This document shows positions 52,766-61,755 of a DNA stretch of 64,000 nucleotides, piece after piece (the first letter of the stretch is position 1; every line of letters starts with the position of its first letter). Source of the DNA: Flavobacterium psychrophilum (GTDB lineage: Bacteria; Bacteroidota; Bacteroidia; Flavobacteriales; Flavobacteriaceae); contig CP012388.1 of the NCBI GenBank assembly GCA_001708385.1, positions 2,232,001 to 2,296,000 on the forward strand. Reading direction: 5' to 3'. Below the pieces are notes generated by a model. It was not told the DNA's origin and made no database searches. It saw only the letters and a program-made list of their open reading frames with translations. A program made the position numbers and the translations under genes.

Positions 52766-52769
52766 ATTT

Positions 52770-54344
52770 TTAGTATTTAGCTGAGATCTCTGCTGCTGCT
52801 TTTTCAAGCACGTCTGTAATCTCGTCTGTAAATTTACCTGCTTTAAGACCATCAAGTGTTGGTCTGTGTTTAGCATTAAGGTATTCGATAAAGTCTTTTT
52901 CAAACTCTTTCACCTTGTTTACAGGTACAGTTTTCAGAAGGTTTTTAGAACCTACATAAATAATTGCAACCTGATCTTCTACAGTATAAGGATCGTTAAC
53001 AGCCTGTTTAAGGATCTCAACGTTTCTTCTACCTTTTTCAATAACGTTTAGGGTTACAGCATCAAGGTCAGAACCAAATTTAGCAAATGCTTCAAGCTCA
53101 CGGAACTGTGCTTGGTCAAGCTTAAGTGTACCCGCTACTTTTTTCATTGATTTGATCTGTGCGTTACCACCTACACGTGATACAGAGATACCAACGTTGA
53201 TTGCCGGACGTACACCTGAGTTGAATAGATCTGACTCAAGGAATATCTGACCATCTGTAATTGAAATTACGTTTGTCGGGATATATGCAGAAACGTCACC
53301 AGCCTGAGTTTCGATGATTGGAAGCGCAGTAAGCGATCCGCCACCTTTAACGATTGGCCTTAGAGATTCCGGAAGGTCGTTCATGTTTTTAGCGATATCA
53401 TCATCAGCGATAACTTTCGCAGCACGCTCAAGAAGCCTAGAGTGAAGATAGAATACGTCACCTGGGTAAGCCTCACGTCCCGGTGGTCTTCTTAGTAGAA
53501 GGGAAACCTCACGGTAAGCAACCGCCTGTTTAGACAAATCATCATAGATGATAAGTGCAGGACGACCAGTATCACGGAAGTACTCACCAATTGCAGCACC
53601 TGCAAACGGAGCGTATACCTGCATTGCAGCAGGGTCAGAAGCATTAGCAGCAACAATAACTGTGTAAGCCATTGCGCCTTTTTCTTCTAATGTTTTAGCG
53701 ATACCTGCAACAGTTGAAGCTTTTTGCCCAACAGCTACATATATACAGAATACTGGTTTACCAGCATCATAAAATTCTTTCTGGTTAAGGATCGTATCGA
53801 TACAAACAGTTGTTTTACCAGTCTGACGGTCACCGATAACAAGCTCACGCTGTCCACGGCCTACCGGGATCATAGCATCAACCGCTTTGATACCTGTTTG
53901 TAATGGTTCAGTTACCGGCTGACGGAAGATAACTCCAGGAGCTTTACGCTCTAGAGGCATCTCGTATAGATCGCCACCGATTGGACCTTTACCATCAATT
54001 GGGTTACCAAGTGTGTCTACCACACGGCCTACCATTTGCTCACCTACTCTAAGTGATGCGATACGCTGTGTTCTTTTTACTGTAGAACCTTCCCTGATAC
54101 CTGTTGAAGTACCAAACAATACTACGCCCACATTGTCTTCTTCAAGATTCAGGACCATAGCTTCTAACCCATTCTCAAACTGAACTAACTCACCATACTG
54201 TGCGTTAGATAGTCCGTGAATACGGGCAATACCATCTCCCACATTAAGAACTGTTCCCACTTCTTCCAATGTAGCACCCGATTCAAAACCGGACAATTGT
54301 TTCTTTAATATTGCTGAAATTTCAGCAGCTTTAATTTCTGCCAT
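52770..54344 (-). CDS. atpA: ATP synthase F1 alpha subunit
   Basis: A 524-residue alpha subunit, slightly longer than the E. coli protein. It carries the P-loop GDRQTGKT, the arginine-finger region [34 protein letters not shown] and the alpha-type VGDGIARI beta-barrel. It binds nucleotide without catalysis and pairs with beta, which is encoded outside the window. Part of the atpB-E-F-H-A-G operon. Confidence 0.97.
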   Translation of the reverse strand: MAEIKAAEISAILKKQLSGFESGATLEEVGTVLNVGDGIARIHGLSNAQYGELVQFENGLEAMVLNLEEDNVGVVLFGTSTGIREGSTVKRTQRIASLRVGEQMVGRVVDTLGNPIDGKGPIGGDLYEMPLERKAPGVIFRQPVTEPLQTGIKAVDAMIPVGRGQRELVIGDRQTGKTTVCIDTILNQKEFYDAGKPVFCIYVAVGQKASTVAGIAKTLEEKGAMAYTVIVAANASDPAAMQVYAPFAGAAIGEYFRDTGRPALIIYDDLSKQAVAYREVSLLLRRPPGREAYPGDVFYLHSRLLERAAKVIADDDIAKNMNDLPESLRPIVKGGGSLTALPIIETQAGDVSAYIPTNVISITDGQIFLESDLFNSGVRPAINVGISVSRVGGNAQIKSMKKVAGTLKLDQAQFRELEAFAKFGSDLDAVTLNVIEKGRRNVEILKQAVNDPYTVEDQVAIIYVGSKNLLKTVPVNKVKEFEKDFIEYLNAKHRPTLDGLKAGKFTDEITDVLEKAAAEISAKY

Positions 54345-54382
54345 GTTACTTTATAGTTTAAACACGTTGTGTGATAAAATAC

Positions 54383-54916
54383 TTAATTACTCAATTCTCT
54401 TTTTAATGTCGTAAGCCTGTTGGCTACAGAAGCATTAAATTGTTTATCGCCTATTCTTAGGATAAATCCTCCGATGATAGCCGGGTCAACGATATTTTTT
54501 ATGGTAATGTTTTTGTTTGAAAACTCTTTTATCTTAGCCATTACCTTGGCTTCAAGTTCTTCGGTAAGAGGTATTGCAGTAGTTACTGTTGCTTCCTCAA
54601 CACCATTAAGCACATCAAACTGGGTTTTATATTCCTTAGCGATAAGCGGCAGGATGTCGAACCTTTTATTTTCATGCAGCAGGTGAAAAAGTCCCTGTGT
54701 GATATTTTGCGAACGTGCAAAAATTTCTTTCAGGGCAGCTTCTTTAGCCTCTGCCTTCACCACCGGGCTGTGAACGAATTCGCTAAGCTCGGCATTATCT
54801 TTAATAGTAGATGCTATAAGGGCCATGTCTTCATTTACCTGCCCTGCAGCTCCTGAAGCCTGCGCCATATCCAGGATAGCCTTTGCATATCGTATTGCAG
54901 CTCTTGAACCTGTCAT
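54383..54916 (-). CDS. atpH: ATP synthase F1 delta subunit
   Basis: A 177-residue delta (OSCP) subunit, the link between F1 and the peripheral stalk. It starts AIRYAKAILDMA and ends DPAIIGGFILRIGDKQFNASVANRLTTLKREL, the conserved C-terminal motif. It lies 7 bases after atpF and 38 bases before atpA. Confidence 0.94.
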   Translation of the reverse strand: MTGSRAAIRYAKAILDMAQASGAAGQVNEDMALIASTIKDNAELSEFVHSPVVKAEAKEAALKEIFARSQNITQGLFHLLHENKRFDILPLIAKEYKTQFDVLNGVEEATVTTAIPLTEELEAKVMAKIKEFSNKNITIKNIVDPAIIGGFILRIGDKQFNASVANRLTTLKRELSN

Positions 54917-54923
54917 ATAGCTA

Positions 54924-55424
54924 TTAGTTTAATTTTACGTCTTCAAGCATTCTCTCAACTAAAGCGTTTTGAGAGTCCTTGTTAGACAATTCGTTTTTAA
55001 GAATTTTTTCAGCGATCTCAACAGAGAAACCAGAAACCTGATTTTTAAGTTCAGCCATAGCAGCGTTTTTCTCGCTAACAATTGCAGCCTTAGCCTGCTC
55101 GATCATTTTATCTCCCTGTGCAACAGCCTCAGCTTTTGCATCAGCGATCATTTTTTCTTTAATTTCTCTTGCGTCTTTAATCATAGCATCCCTTTCAGCA
55201 CGAGCCTCGTTAAGGATTCTTTGGTTATCAGCCTGCAAGTTTTGCATTTCTTTACGTGCAGCCTCAGCAGATGCTAAAGCAGCAGCAATACCAGCTTCTC
55301 TCTCAGTGATAGAAGTCATAATAGGCCTCCATGCAAACTTAACAAGCAACAGTATTAAAACAACAAGTATAACTGCCTGCCAGAAAAATAAACCTAATGA
55401 AAAATCATTTACTAACTTATCCAT
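54924..55424 (-). CDS. atpF: ATP synthase F0 b subunit
   Basis: A 166-residue b subunit: one N-terminal membrane helix (about 10-30, LFFWQAVILVVLILLLVKFAW) and a long charged coiled coil (about 35-150) forming the peripheral stalk dimer. Start ATG at 55424. It is preceded by a hairpin in the atpE-atpF spacer that can modulate expression. Confidence 0.95.
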   Translation of the reverse strand: MDKLVNDFSLGLFFWQAVILVVLILLLVKFAWRPIMTSITEREAGIAAALASAEAARKEMQNLQADNQRILNEARAERDAMIKDAREIKEKMIADAKAEAVAQGDKMIEQAKAAIVSEKNAAMAELKNQVSGFSVEIAEKILKNELSNKDSQNALVERMLEDVKLN

Positions 55425-55473
55425 TTTTGTTTTTTATATATTGTTTTTAAGTCAATTTCTTAGTTAAAACAAC

Positions 55474-55496
55474 ACCTGTAGCCAACCGCTACAGGT
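55474..55496 (-). promoter_or_regulatory. hairpin between atpE and atpF
   Basis: ACCTGTAGC and GCTACAGGT form a perfect 9-bp stem with a five-base loop, 23 bases after the atpE stop. The T-run after it is interrupted (TTGTTTTAA), so it may be a partial terminator or an mRNA 3'-end stabiliser that raises c-subunit output relative to the rest. Confidence 0.6.
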
Positions 55497-55518
55497 ATTG
55501 TTATAATTTCTCTCTTTA

Positions 55519-55716
55519 TTATTTTCCTAGGATTAAAGCAGCGAATGCTAAACCTTCTAATAAAGCAGCGATGATGATCATCGCAGTCTGGATTTTTCCA
55601 GCAGCTTCTGGCTGACGAGCAATAGCGTCCATTGCAGAACCACCGATTTTTCCTAAACCTAAACCTGCACCGATTACAACTAAACCTGCACCGATTAAAT
55701 TAAGAGTTCCTTCCAT
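55519..55716 (-). CDS. atpE: ATP synthase F0 c subunit
   Basis: A 65-residue proteolipid with two membrane helices joined by the polar loop ARQPEA. The proton-carrying acid is Glu54 in the second helix (IIAALLEGLAFAAL). The sodium-type Gln and Ser/Thr ligands are absent, so H+ is the coupling ion. It has its own spacers on both sides and a hairpin after it. Confidence 0.95.
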   Translation of the reverse strand: MEGTLNLIGAGLVVIGAGLGLGKIGGSAMDAIARQPEAAGKIQTAMIIIAALLEGLAFAALILGK

Positions 55717-55747
55717 GAGTATATATAAATAAAATTAAACTTCTAAA

Positions 55748-56941
55748 TTAGATAATAATTGGTTCTTCATCTGTGTGGTGATCATGATCCTCTTCGTGGT
55801 GATGATCCTGTACTGCCATACCGATAAATAGCGATGACAGCATTGTAAAGATAAACGCCTGTAGAAAAGCAACAAGTAATTCTATTACAGAGATAAATAA
55901 TGTAAGACCTATAGATATTGGCATATCTGCCGCAAGGTTTTTGCCCACAAACATCATAGCAATTAAACTCATGATTACTACGTGACCTGCTGTAATATTA
56001 GCAAACAAACGTATTAAAAGAGCGAATGGCTTTGTAAGCGTACCTAAAATTTCAATCGGCATCAAGATTATTTTCATTGGTACCGGTACATCCGGCATCC
56101 AGAAAATGTGTTTCCAATAATCTTTATTTGCACTAAACTGAGTAATAAAGTATGTAAATAATGCAAGACATACAGTTATAGATATATTACCTGTAACGTT
56201 TACTCCTAGCGGAGTCATACCTAGCAAATTAAGAATCCAGATAAAGAAAAATACAGTAAGCAGGAAGCCCATATATTTTCTGTATTTTTTTGCACCAATA
56301 TTTGGTATAGCAACCTCTTCTCTGATAAAAATAATAAGCGGTTCAAGAACTCTACCAAAACCTGTTGGCAATGGACCTTTCTTATACGACTTAGCAAGGC
56401 CAACAAACATGAAGAACATCAACGCAGCTACAAATAACATTGTCACAACATTTTTAGTTATAGACAAGTCAAATGGTTTTACGTTTTTATCTGTAGGGTG
56501 GCCATGAGTATCTAAATCAAGATTACCCTGTACATCGGTTTTATAAATTTTACCATGGAACTGTTTGTAATAGTTACCATCAACCTCTGCTACTTTTTCA
56601 CCATGATGAAATTTAGAAGAAGAAAAAACTTTTAATCCGTTATCTACTAAGATTACAGGAAGAGGAAAACCATAATGTTTACCTTCAGCCTCATCAGAGA
56701 AAAATGTAAAATCGTGTGTATCCTGAAGGTGATGCTGAATATATGCATCTACCGCATCCTTTTTGCTTTCAGGAGCATGTCCACCTGCGTGGTTTGCTGC
56801 ATCAGTATGTACTTCAGCAGTTGCAGCATGTTGAACATGAGACTGTACTGTATCGTTTGCAGGATTTGCAAATGAAACTAAGGAAACTACAGCAAAAACT
56901 GCTGTTAATGTATTTTTGACTATTCTTCCGGGTAACACCAT
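55748..56941 (-). CDS. atpB: ATP synthase F0 a subunit with N-terminal extension
   Basis: A 397-residue a subunit, about 125 longer than in E. coli. The extra N-terminal part is a signal-like helix followed by about 120 periplasmic residues rich in His and Asp (AVDAYIQHHLQDTHDFTFF). The channel part has the essential arginine in LLIRLFANITAGHVV, PIEILGTLTKPFALL and a conserved final helix. The C-terminal tail is His/Asp/Glu-rich (HHHEEDHDHH). It has a consensus promoter upstream. Confidence 0.95.
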   Translation of the reverse strand: MVLPGRIVKNTLTAVFAVVSLVSFANPANDTVQSHVQHAATAEVHTDAANHAGGHAPESKKDAVDAYIQHHLQDTHDFTFFSDEAEGKHYGFPLPVILVDNGLKVFSSSKFHHGEKVAEVDGNYYKQFHGKIYKTDVQGNLDLDTHGHPTDKNVKPFDLSITKNVVTMLFVAALMFFMFVGLAKSYKKGPLPTGFGRVLEPLIIFIREEVAIPNIGAKKYRKYMGFLLTVFFFIWILNLLGMTPLGVNVTGNISITVCLALFTYFITQFSANKDYWKHIFWMPDVPVPMKIILMPIEILGTLTKPFALLIRLFANITAGHVVIMSLIAMMFVGKNLAADMPISIGLTLFISVIELLVAFLQAFIFTMLSSLFIGMAVQDHHHEEDHDHHTDEEPIII

Positions 56942-56981
56942 CTTATTAAATATCTTAATTTTACGGTCCTAAAATTTTGTG

Positions 56982-57010
56982 CAAAGGTACATTTTAAATT
57001 AATATTCCAA
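56982..57010 (-). promoter_or_regulatory. ATP synthase operon promoter before atpB
   Basis: On the minus strand TTG (57010-57008), an 18-base spacer and TACCTTTG (56989-56982) match the consensus. It lies in the 116-base gap before atpB, so the main atp transcript can start here, independent of atpZ. Confidence 0.75.
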
Positions 57011-57057
57011 TATGCCTGCCGTAATTTTTTTTGGTTAATTTCAGATAATTCTATGCT

Positions 57058-57453
57058 TTATTGCTTATTGTTCAATAAACGAGCAGTATAATATGCTTCG
57101 ATTGCTAAAAACAAAATGAAAATCACAAAAAAATTAACTTTTTCTGTAGGATTTTGACCTGTATTAGCCAATATTGGACGTATAAAAACATAGCTCCCTG
57201 CCATCTTAATAGTGGTAAGCAATAAAAACGCGAAGCCTACTTGTGTATGGCTTATCGTACTTACTTTTATAAGAATACCCAGTATAATTAAAGAGAATAT
57301 TAGAAAAAAAGCATAGACTAATGCGAGTGGATACTGAAAACCCTGTATCTCATATTCCATCCCGGGAATTTGATAAACAAGAAAATTTACGATGAAAAAC
57401 ACTACTGCCAGACCGGCAGTCCTGATAAAAACGCTAGTGTAATTTTTATCCAT
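57058..57453 (-). CDS. small four-helix membrane protein of the atp region
   Basis: A 131-residue protein with four hydrophobic helices (about 9-28, 42-64, 69-92, 107-126). It sits between AtpZ and AtpB, the place usually taken by AtpI, and is similar in size to AtpI, though the sequence is not obviously AtpI. A role in ATP synthase assembly or ion supply is inferred from location. It starts at the last base of the atpZ stop. Confidence 0.75.
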   Translation of the reverse strand: MDKNYTSVFIRTAGLAVVFFIVNFLVYQIPGMEYEIQGFQYPLALVYAFFLIFSLIILGILIKVSTISHTQVGFAFLLLTTIKMAGSYVFIRPILANTGQNPTEKVNFFVIFILFLAIEAYYTARLLNNKQ

Positions 57454-57686
57454 TAATTATATTTATTGAGTTGATTAACCTGACGTATTACATTATATAG
57501 TGCAATAAAAACACCAAGAAGTGTAAAAATCATTTGATTGGTATTGGATGTATTTCCATACTTTTCGTCCAGCCAGTTGCCAAACCATGAGAACAAGAAT
57601 ATTACTACACCCATTTGAACAGGTATATTAATAAGTGCTATCCACTTGTTTCTTTTTTTCTTATCCTGGTTGCTGTTGCTGGTCAT
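57453..57686 (-). CDS. atpZ: AtpZ/AtpI-family protein
   Basis: A 77-residue membrane protein with a basic N-terminus and two helices (about 16-34, 51-68); NWLDEKYGNTSNTNQMIFTLLGVFIALYNVIRQV is the AtpZ-like core. Such proteins are encoded ahead of many atp operons and assist assembly or Mg2+ handling. Its start lies 26 bases inside the end of the bactofilin gene, so the two are translationally linked. Confidence 0.85.
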   Translation of the reverse strand: MTSNSNQDKKKRNKWIALINIPVQMGVVIFLFSWFGNWLDEKYGNTSNTNQMIFTLLGVFIALYNVIRQVNQLNKYN

Positions 57687-58062
57687 TTGGTTTTTGTGAT
57701 GGCTTTGCGGGCGTTCTCATTATACACGATGCGCTAAATTCGGCACCCGGCTCTACAGAGAGCCTGCTCGTTATAACTTCTCCAAGTATGTGTGCCTTAG
57801 ATTTTACATTAAGCATTTCGGCAACTTCTATCTTGCCGTTAAACCTGCCTTCTATATCGGCATTCTTGCATTTAATATCGCCTGTAACACTGCCGGCAGG
57901 CCCAATAACGATTTTACCTTTGGTAGTAAAATTACCGGTAAGTTCGCCGTCCAGCCTAAAGTCGGCGTGCGAAATAATATCTCCTTTTATAATTGTGCCT
58001 TCTACTATCCTGTTGGTTTTACCAAGCAGGTCGGTATACGACTTTTGTTGTTTTTCAAACAT
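57661..58062 (-). CDS. bactofilin (polymer-forming cytoskeletal protein)
   Basis: A 133-residue bactofilin: a DUF583 right-handed beta-helix from about 15 to 115 with repeating GxxxG/hydrophobic strands (NRIVEGTIIKGDIISHADFRLDGELTGNF, GPAGSVTGDIKCKNADIEGRFNGKIEV) and short polar ends. Bactofilins form nucleotide-free filaments at the membrane and position wall enzymes. It starts 2 bases after the porW stop and its end overlaps atpZ by 26 bases. Confidence 0.9.
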   Translation of the reverse strand: MFEKQQKSYTDLLGKTNRIVEGTIIKGDIISHADFRLDGELTGNFTTKGKIVIGPAGSVTGDIKCKNADIEGRFNGKIEVAEMLNVKSKAHILGEVITSRLSVEPGAEFSASCIMRTPAKPSQKPNDQQQQPG

Positions 58063-58064
58063 CC

Positions 58065-60902
58065 TTATTCTATCGCTAAAAATTCGGTAAAATTCTTTTT
58101 TATCTGTACTACCTTGTAATCTTCGGTAGAAATGATAACCGGCGTTTCAGCCACTTTATATGTTTTATAATCTTTAAGCACAGATACTGCATCTTCGGCA
58201 GCAAGCTTGCTTATAAGGCCGTGAATAACCAGCATGTTTTCATTTAACGTATACACGTCGTTAGAAAGCGTTATGTTGTTATTAAGCCCTTCTTTTATAA
58301 ATTTCAATATTTTGTCCGAAAGTGGTTTTATCCTTGGATCGTTAGGGTTATCAAACTTAAATACAATTTTCCAGCTTGCTGTTGGCTGACCCAATGTCAG
58401 TTTTTCAAGATTCGGAATATCCGACTTAAGCATAACTTCAGCTTTCTTGCCCTCTTCACTATTAGGGTAATTAAGTGCCACAAAGTTTAAACCTTTTTTG
58501 TATTCTTCCAGACCTAAAAGCCTTGCTGCAACATTAACCTTAAGCAATTCGAATTTAGAAACGATTTCTTCTCCTGTATAGTTGTCTATATATTCATCAA
58601 CCTCTGCATATACCTCACGCGCTTTGCCTTCATTGTATTTTTTAAACAATGTAGCATAAGCTGCTTCGGGAGATAAATTTTTAGCTGCATCAGATGTTGG
58701 ATTCTTGATGATTTCCGCATAGCGGCTTTCAGGATATTGCGACAATATCTGCTGCTTGTAGTTTTCGGCTTTCGCCGGATCTATAATCTGATATATTTTA
58801 TAAAGGTTATATTTTGACGGAAGCACAAGCCTTTCTTCAGGATTGTTTTTAAGTAACGTCTCCAGCTTATCTGCCGCAAGTTTATATTCTTTAAATTTCT
58901 CCTTATATATAGAACCTAACTGATAGTACGCAAAGTTACGTTCTTTCGCAAGGCTGTCTAAAACAACCGTAGATGTTGGTAATTGCGATATATAAAAATC
59001 AGGATCGTATTTAGGCTCTAACTTAACATCTTTACTGTTACCTGTTCCGCTGTCAGCTACAATCTCTTCATCGGTAGTAGCTCCCGGACTATTTTTCTGT
59101 TCTGAAGACCATCTCCAGTTATCGCTAAGTACCCTGTTACCCCAGCGCTTTTTAAATTCCTGCTGACCGTAAGAAACAGTTGCCGGCGTGTAGAAATAAA
59201 ATTTACCTCCCGGTGCTCCTGTAAAACCGGAAGCCGAAGCCTGATCGTTTGCCGCTGCACTTTTTGCTGCGCTTCTTGCAAAAGGAGAACTTTCAGCAAA
59301 AGTAGATCCACCACCCGAAGAAGCAGATGCAAGGTTTTCTTGTCTTATTGCCTCTTTTTCAAGTCGGATTCTTTCAATCTCTTCTTTCCTTTTAAGCTCC
59401 GCAATATAACCCTGGTAATATGATTTTCTGCCTCGCTCATCTAAAGATGCTACATGCAGTATACTATCGTTAACCTGAGCTATTGCTTCATATTTTATTA
59501 CATCTGCAAGGTTGTCCCTTTTCTTTTTAATAGCCCTGAATTCTCTCGACCTGTTGTCAAGCGAAACCATAGTGCTATCGTAGTAATTACCTGCGACAGG
59601 ATATTTTGCTTCTTTAAATTTAATTTCGGCGATATTCCTGTAGTTAGAAGCTATTAGATATTTATCCTGAGAATTAGCCCTAAGCGATTTATTGTAATAT
59701 GTTACTGCTTTGGTATCGTCGTTTTGCTTATCATAAAATAACCCTACCTGATGGTTTATGATATCAAGATACGGCCTGTTCTCCCTATCTTTAAGCAACT
59801 TCCTGTATTTTTCCATAAACACAAGGGTGTCGCCTTTTGTATGGTCAAATTGTCCTGCCTGCATAGCATGTGCCTGTATTACATAACGCCTTGGTGATTT
59901 TCTCTTCATATCAATCACCCTTTGGTATTCTGTATATGCACTATCCGGCATTTTTTCTTTACTATACAGCTGACCCAGTATAAAATGATATCTTGCTTTC
60001 TCGTCGTTAATTCGTGAAAATTGAGCCGCATTTCTAAGTACAGTTATAGCACTGTCGTTAGCCTGAGTTCTCAGATATCCTTCGGCAAGTATGGCATTGG
60101 CATCGGCAAAAGTCTGCTCATCCATCGCATCTCTTTTTTTCTCTATAAGCTCTTTCAAGTTTCTTATAGCAATACCTTCGTTTTCAAGCTGGATATTTGT
60201 TTTTTCACGCCAAATTTTAGCCTGGTCTATTTTATCACTGCCGGGATATTTTAAAAGAATATAATTGAAAGCTTCTAACGCCGGTACAAAACGGTTTTCA
60301 TAGTACCTTGCTTTTCCTAATAAAAGGTGTGCTTCATCTATTTGCGGGTTCTTTTCACTGCCCGCTATATTCATAGAATGTTTTTGTATCGCCTTTGTCG
60401 CTTTTTCTTCCGCTCTTTTAAAATTTCCTGTTTGCCCGGGCAATGCTGTATTCGCTGGAGATGCTGCACCTGGCACTCCTACCGTTCCGGCACCCATACC
60501 TTTTGGGGTCGCCATATCGGTAGCTCCCATAGCCATTTTACCACTTTTCGCAAAAGATGACGGCACTCCTGCTATTGACCCTGCTCCCGCCGCTCCTTTT
60601 GCAGGCGAAGCCGGTAAGGCACCAACAACCGGTGCAGAAGGGTCTGTTTTAATAACATCCTCTTTCAAAACAATAGGCTGCATCCTTTCTATGGGTAAAA
60701 CCTCCCAAAAATTATCCTGATAGGTACCTGCAACCTCTAAGAGGCCGGCATCAAGGGCAAGGTTACCATTATACAAAACATTGTATTGGGTGTTAACCGC
60801 ATGATAGTTGCGATTTATAAACGAATCTTTTTTAGTAGAACACGCGATTGCGAAACCTACCGTACCAAAAAGAATAAAATATTTAGAAGTACTGGTTTTC
60901 AA
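58065..60902 (-). CDS. porW: gliding motility / type IX secretion lipoprotein PorW (SprE)
   Basis: A 945-residue lipoprotein. Signal with lipobox IAC (Cys21), then STKKDSFINRNYHAVNTQYNVLYNGNLALDAGL, the hallmark start of SprE/PorW. Many TPR repeats follow. A Gly/Ala/Pro-rich insert occupies about 90-157 (AGAGSIAGVPSS, MGAGTVGVPG). SprE is needed for gliding and for type IX secretion in Flavobacterium johnsoniae. The gene is the head of a minus-strand run with the bactofilin and atpZ. With gldH it identifies the organism as a likely T9SS user. Confidence 0.9.
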   Translation of the reverse strand: MKTSTSKYFILFGTVGFAIACSTKKDSFINRNYHAVNTQYNVLYNGNLALDAGLLEVAGTYQDNFWEVLPIERMQPIVLKEDVIKTDPSAPVVGALPASPAKGAAGAGSIAGVPSSFAKSGKMAMGATDMATPKGMGAGTVGVPGAASPANTALPGQTGNFKRAEEKATKAIQKHSMNIAGSEKNPQIDEAHLLLGKARYYENRFVPALEAFNYILLKYPGSDKIDQAKIWREKTNIQLENEGIAIRNLKELIEKKRDAMDEQTFADANAILAEGYLRTQANDSAITVLRNAAQFSRINDEKARYHFILGQLYSKEKMPDSAYTEYQRVIDMKRKSPRRYVIQAHAMQAGQFDHTKGDTLVFMEKYRKLLKDRENRPYLDIINHQVGLFYDKQNDDTKAVTYYNKSLRANSQDKYLIASNYRNIAEIKFKEAKYPVAGNYYDSTMVSLDNRSREFRAIKKKRDNLADVIKYEAIAQVNDSILHVASLDERGRKSYYQGYIAELKRKEEIERIRLEKEAIRQENLASASSGGGSTFAESSPFARSAAKSAAANDQASASGFTGAPGGKFYFYTPATVSYGQQEFKKRWGNRVLSDNWRWSSEQKNSPGATTDEEIVADSGTGNSKDVKLEPKYDPDFYISQLPTSTVVLDSLAKERNFAYYQLGSIYKEKFKEYKLAADKLETLLKNNPEERLVLPSKYNLYKIYQIIDPAKAENYKQQILSQYPESRYAEIIKNPTSDAAKNLSPEAAYATLFKKYNEGKAREVYAEVDEYIDNYTGEEIVSKFELLKVNVAARLLGLEEYKKGLNFVALNYPNSEEGKKAEVMLKSDIPNLEKLTLGQPTASWKIVFKFDNPNDPRIKPLSDKILKFIKEGLNNNITLSNDVYTLNENMLVIHGLISKLAAEDAVSVLKDYKTYKVAETPVIISTEDYKVVQIKKNFTEFLAIE

Positions 60903-60998
60903 TGTAAAAGCTTTTTTATCCTTTAACTTTCAAAATCTCACTTTAGTATAAAAGAGGGTAAAAATACGCTTCTTTTTGTTATATGTATGTTTTTTGAT

Positions 60999-61026
60999 AA
61001 AAAAAATCCCCCTTTAACGAGGGGGA
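60999..61026 (-). terminator. terminator of the ABC exporter genes
   Basis: TCCCCCT and AGGGGGA pair around TTAACG; on the minus strand a run of eight T follows. It lies 11 bases after the ATPase stop. Confidence 0.85.
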
Positions 61027-61036
61027 CTTTAAATAG

Positions 61037-61732
61037 CTAAACCGCAAAAAATTCTTCTAGTTCTTTCAGCGTTTGTTCAGATGTTTTTATGTCTTTTACA
61101 ATTTCACCTTTGTGCATGGCTACAATACGGTCGCTAACCTCTGTAGTGTGTGCCAGGTCATGGCTGGACACCAATACCGTTACATTTTTATCATCTGCCA
61201 ATTCCTTAATTATTTTTTTTAGCCTAAACTGCGTTGTAGGGTCAAGATTTGCAAAAGGCTCATCCAGAATAATCACCTCAGGATTACCAATAAGAGTAGC
61301 TATAATACCTACCTTCTTCTGGTTACCTTTACTAAGGTCACGCAGGTACTTTTTCTTATTAAGTATCTCTCCGTTAAAAAAGTCTTCATGCTTTTTAAGT
61401 AACGCATCTACGTCGGCTTTATTTTGTCCACGCAATTCGCCTATAAAATAAAAATACTCTTCAGGCGTAAGGTATCCAATTAAAAAGGTTTCATCAAGAA
61501 ATGCTGCCGTAAACGGTTTCCATGCTTCACTTTCGTTTACCTGTATGTTTTTAGATTTCACCGAACCTGTTGTAGGCTCAATAAGATCCAGCAATAGGCT
61601 AAACAGCGTAGTCTTTCCTGCCCCGTTATTACCCACAAGGCCAAAACTCTCACCCTGCTGAATTTCTAAATTTCCTATATTAAGTACGGTTACCCCGTTA
61701 TATGTTTTTCTAAGATTGTTTATTTGTATCAT
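61037..61732 (-). CDS. ABC transporter ATP-binding protein
   Basis: A 231-residue single ABC ATPase. Walker A is GNNGAGKTT (about 34-42), the signature is LSKGNQKKVG (a degenerate LSGGQ), and Walker B is VIILDEPFANLDP, then SSHDLAHTTEVSDR. It resembles ATPases of Bacteroidota exporters (CcmA/ECF-like). It follows the DUF5687 membrane gene by 23 bases, so the two make an ABC exporter of unknown substrate. Confidence 0.92.
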   Translation of the reverse strand: MIQINNLRKTYNGVTVLNIGNLEIQQGESFGLVGNNGAGKTTLFSLLLDLIEPTTGSVKSKNIQVNESEAWKPFTAAFLDETFLIGYLTPEEYFYFIGELRGQNKADVDALLKKHEDFFNGEILNKKKYLRDLSKGNQKKVGIIATLIGNPEVIILDEPFANLDPTTQFRLKKIIKELADDKNVTVLVSSHDLAHTTEVSDRIVAMHKGEIVKDIKTSEQTLKELEEFFAV

Positions 61733-61755
61733 GATAAAGTACTATTGGTTGGATG

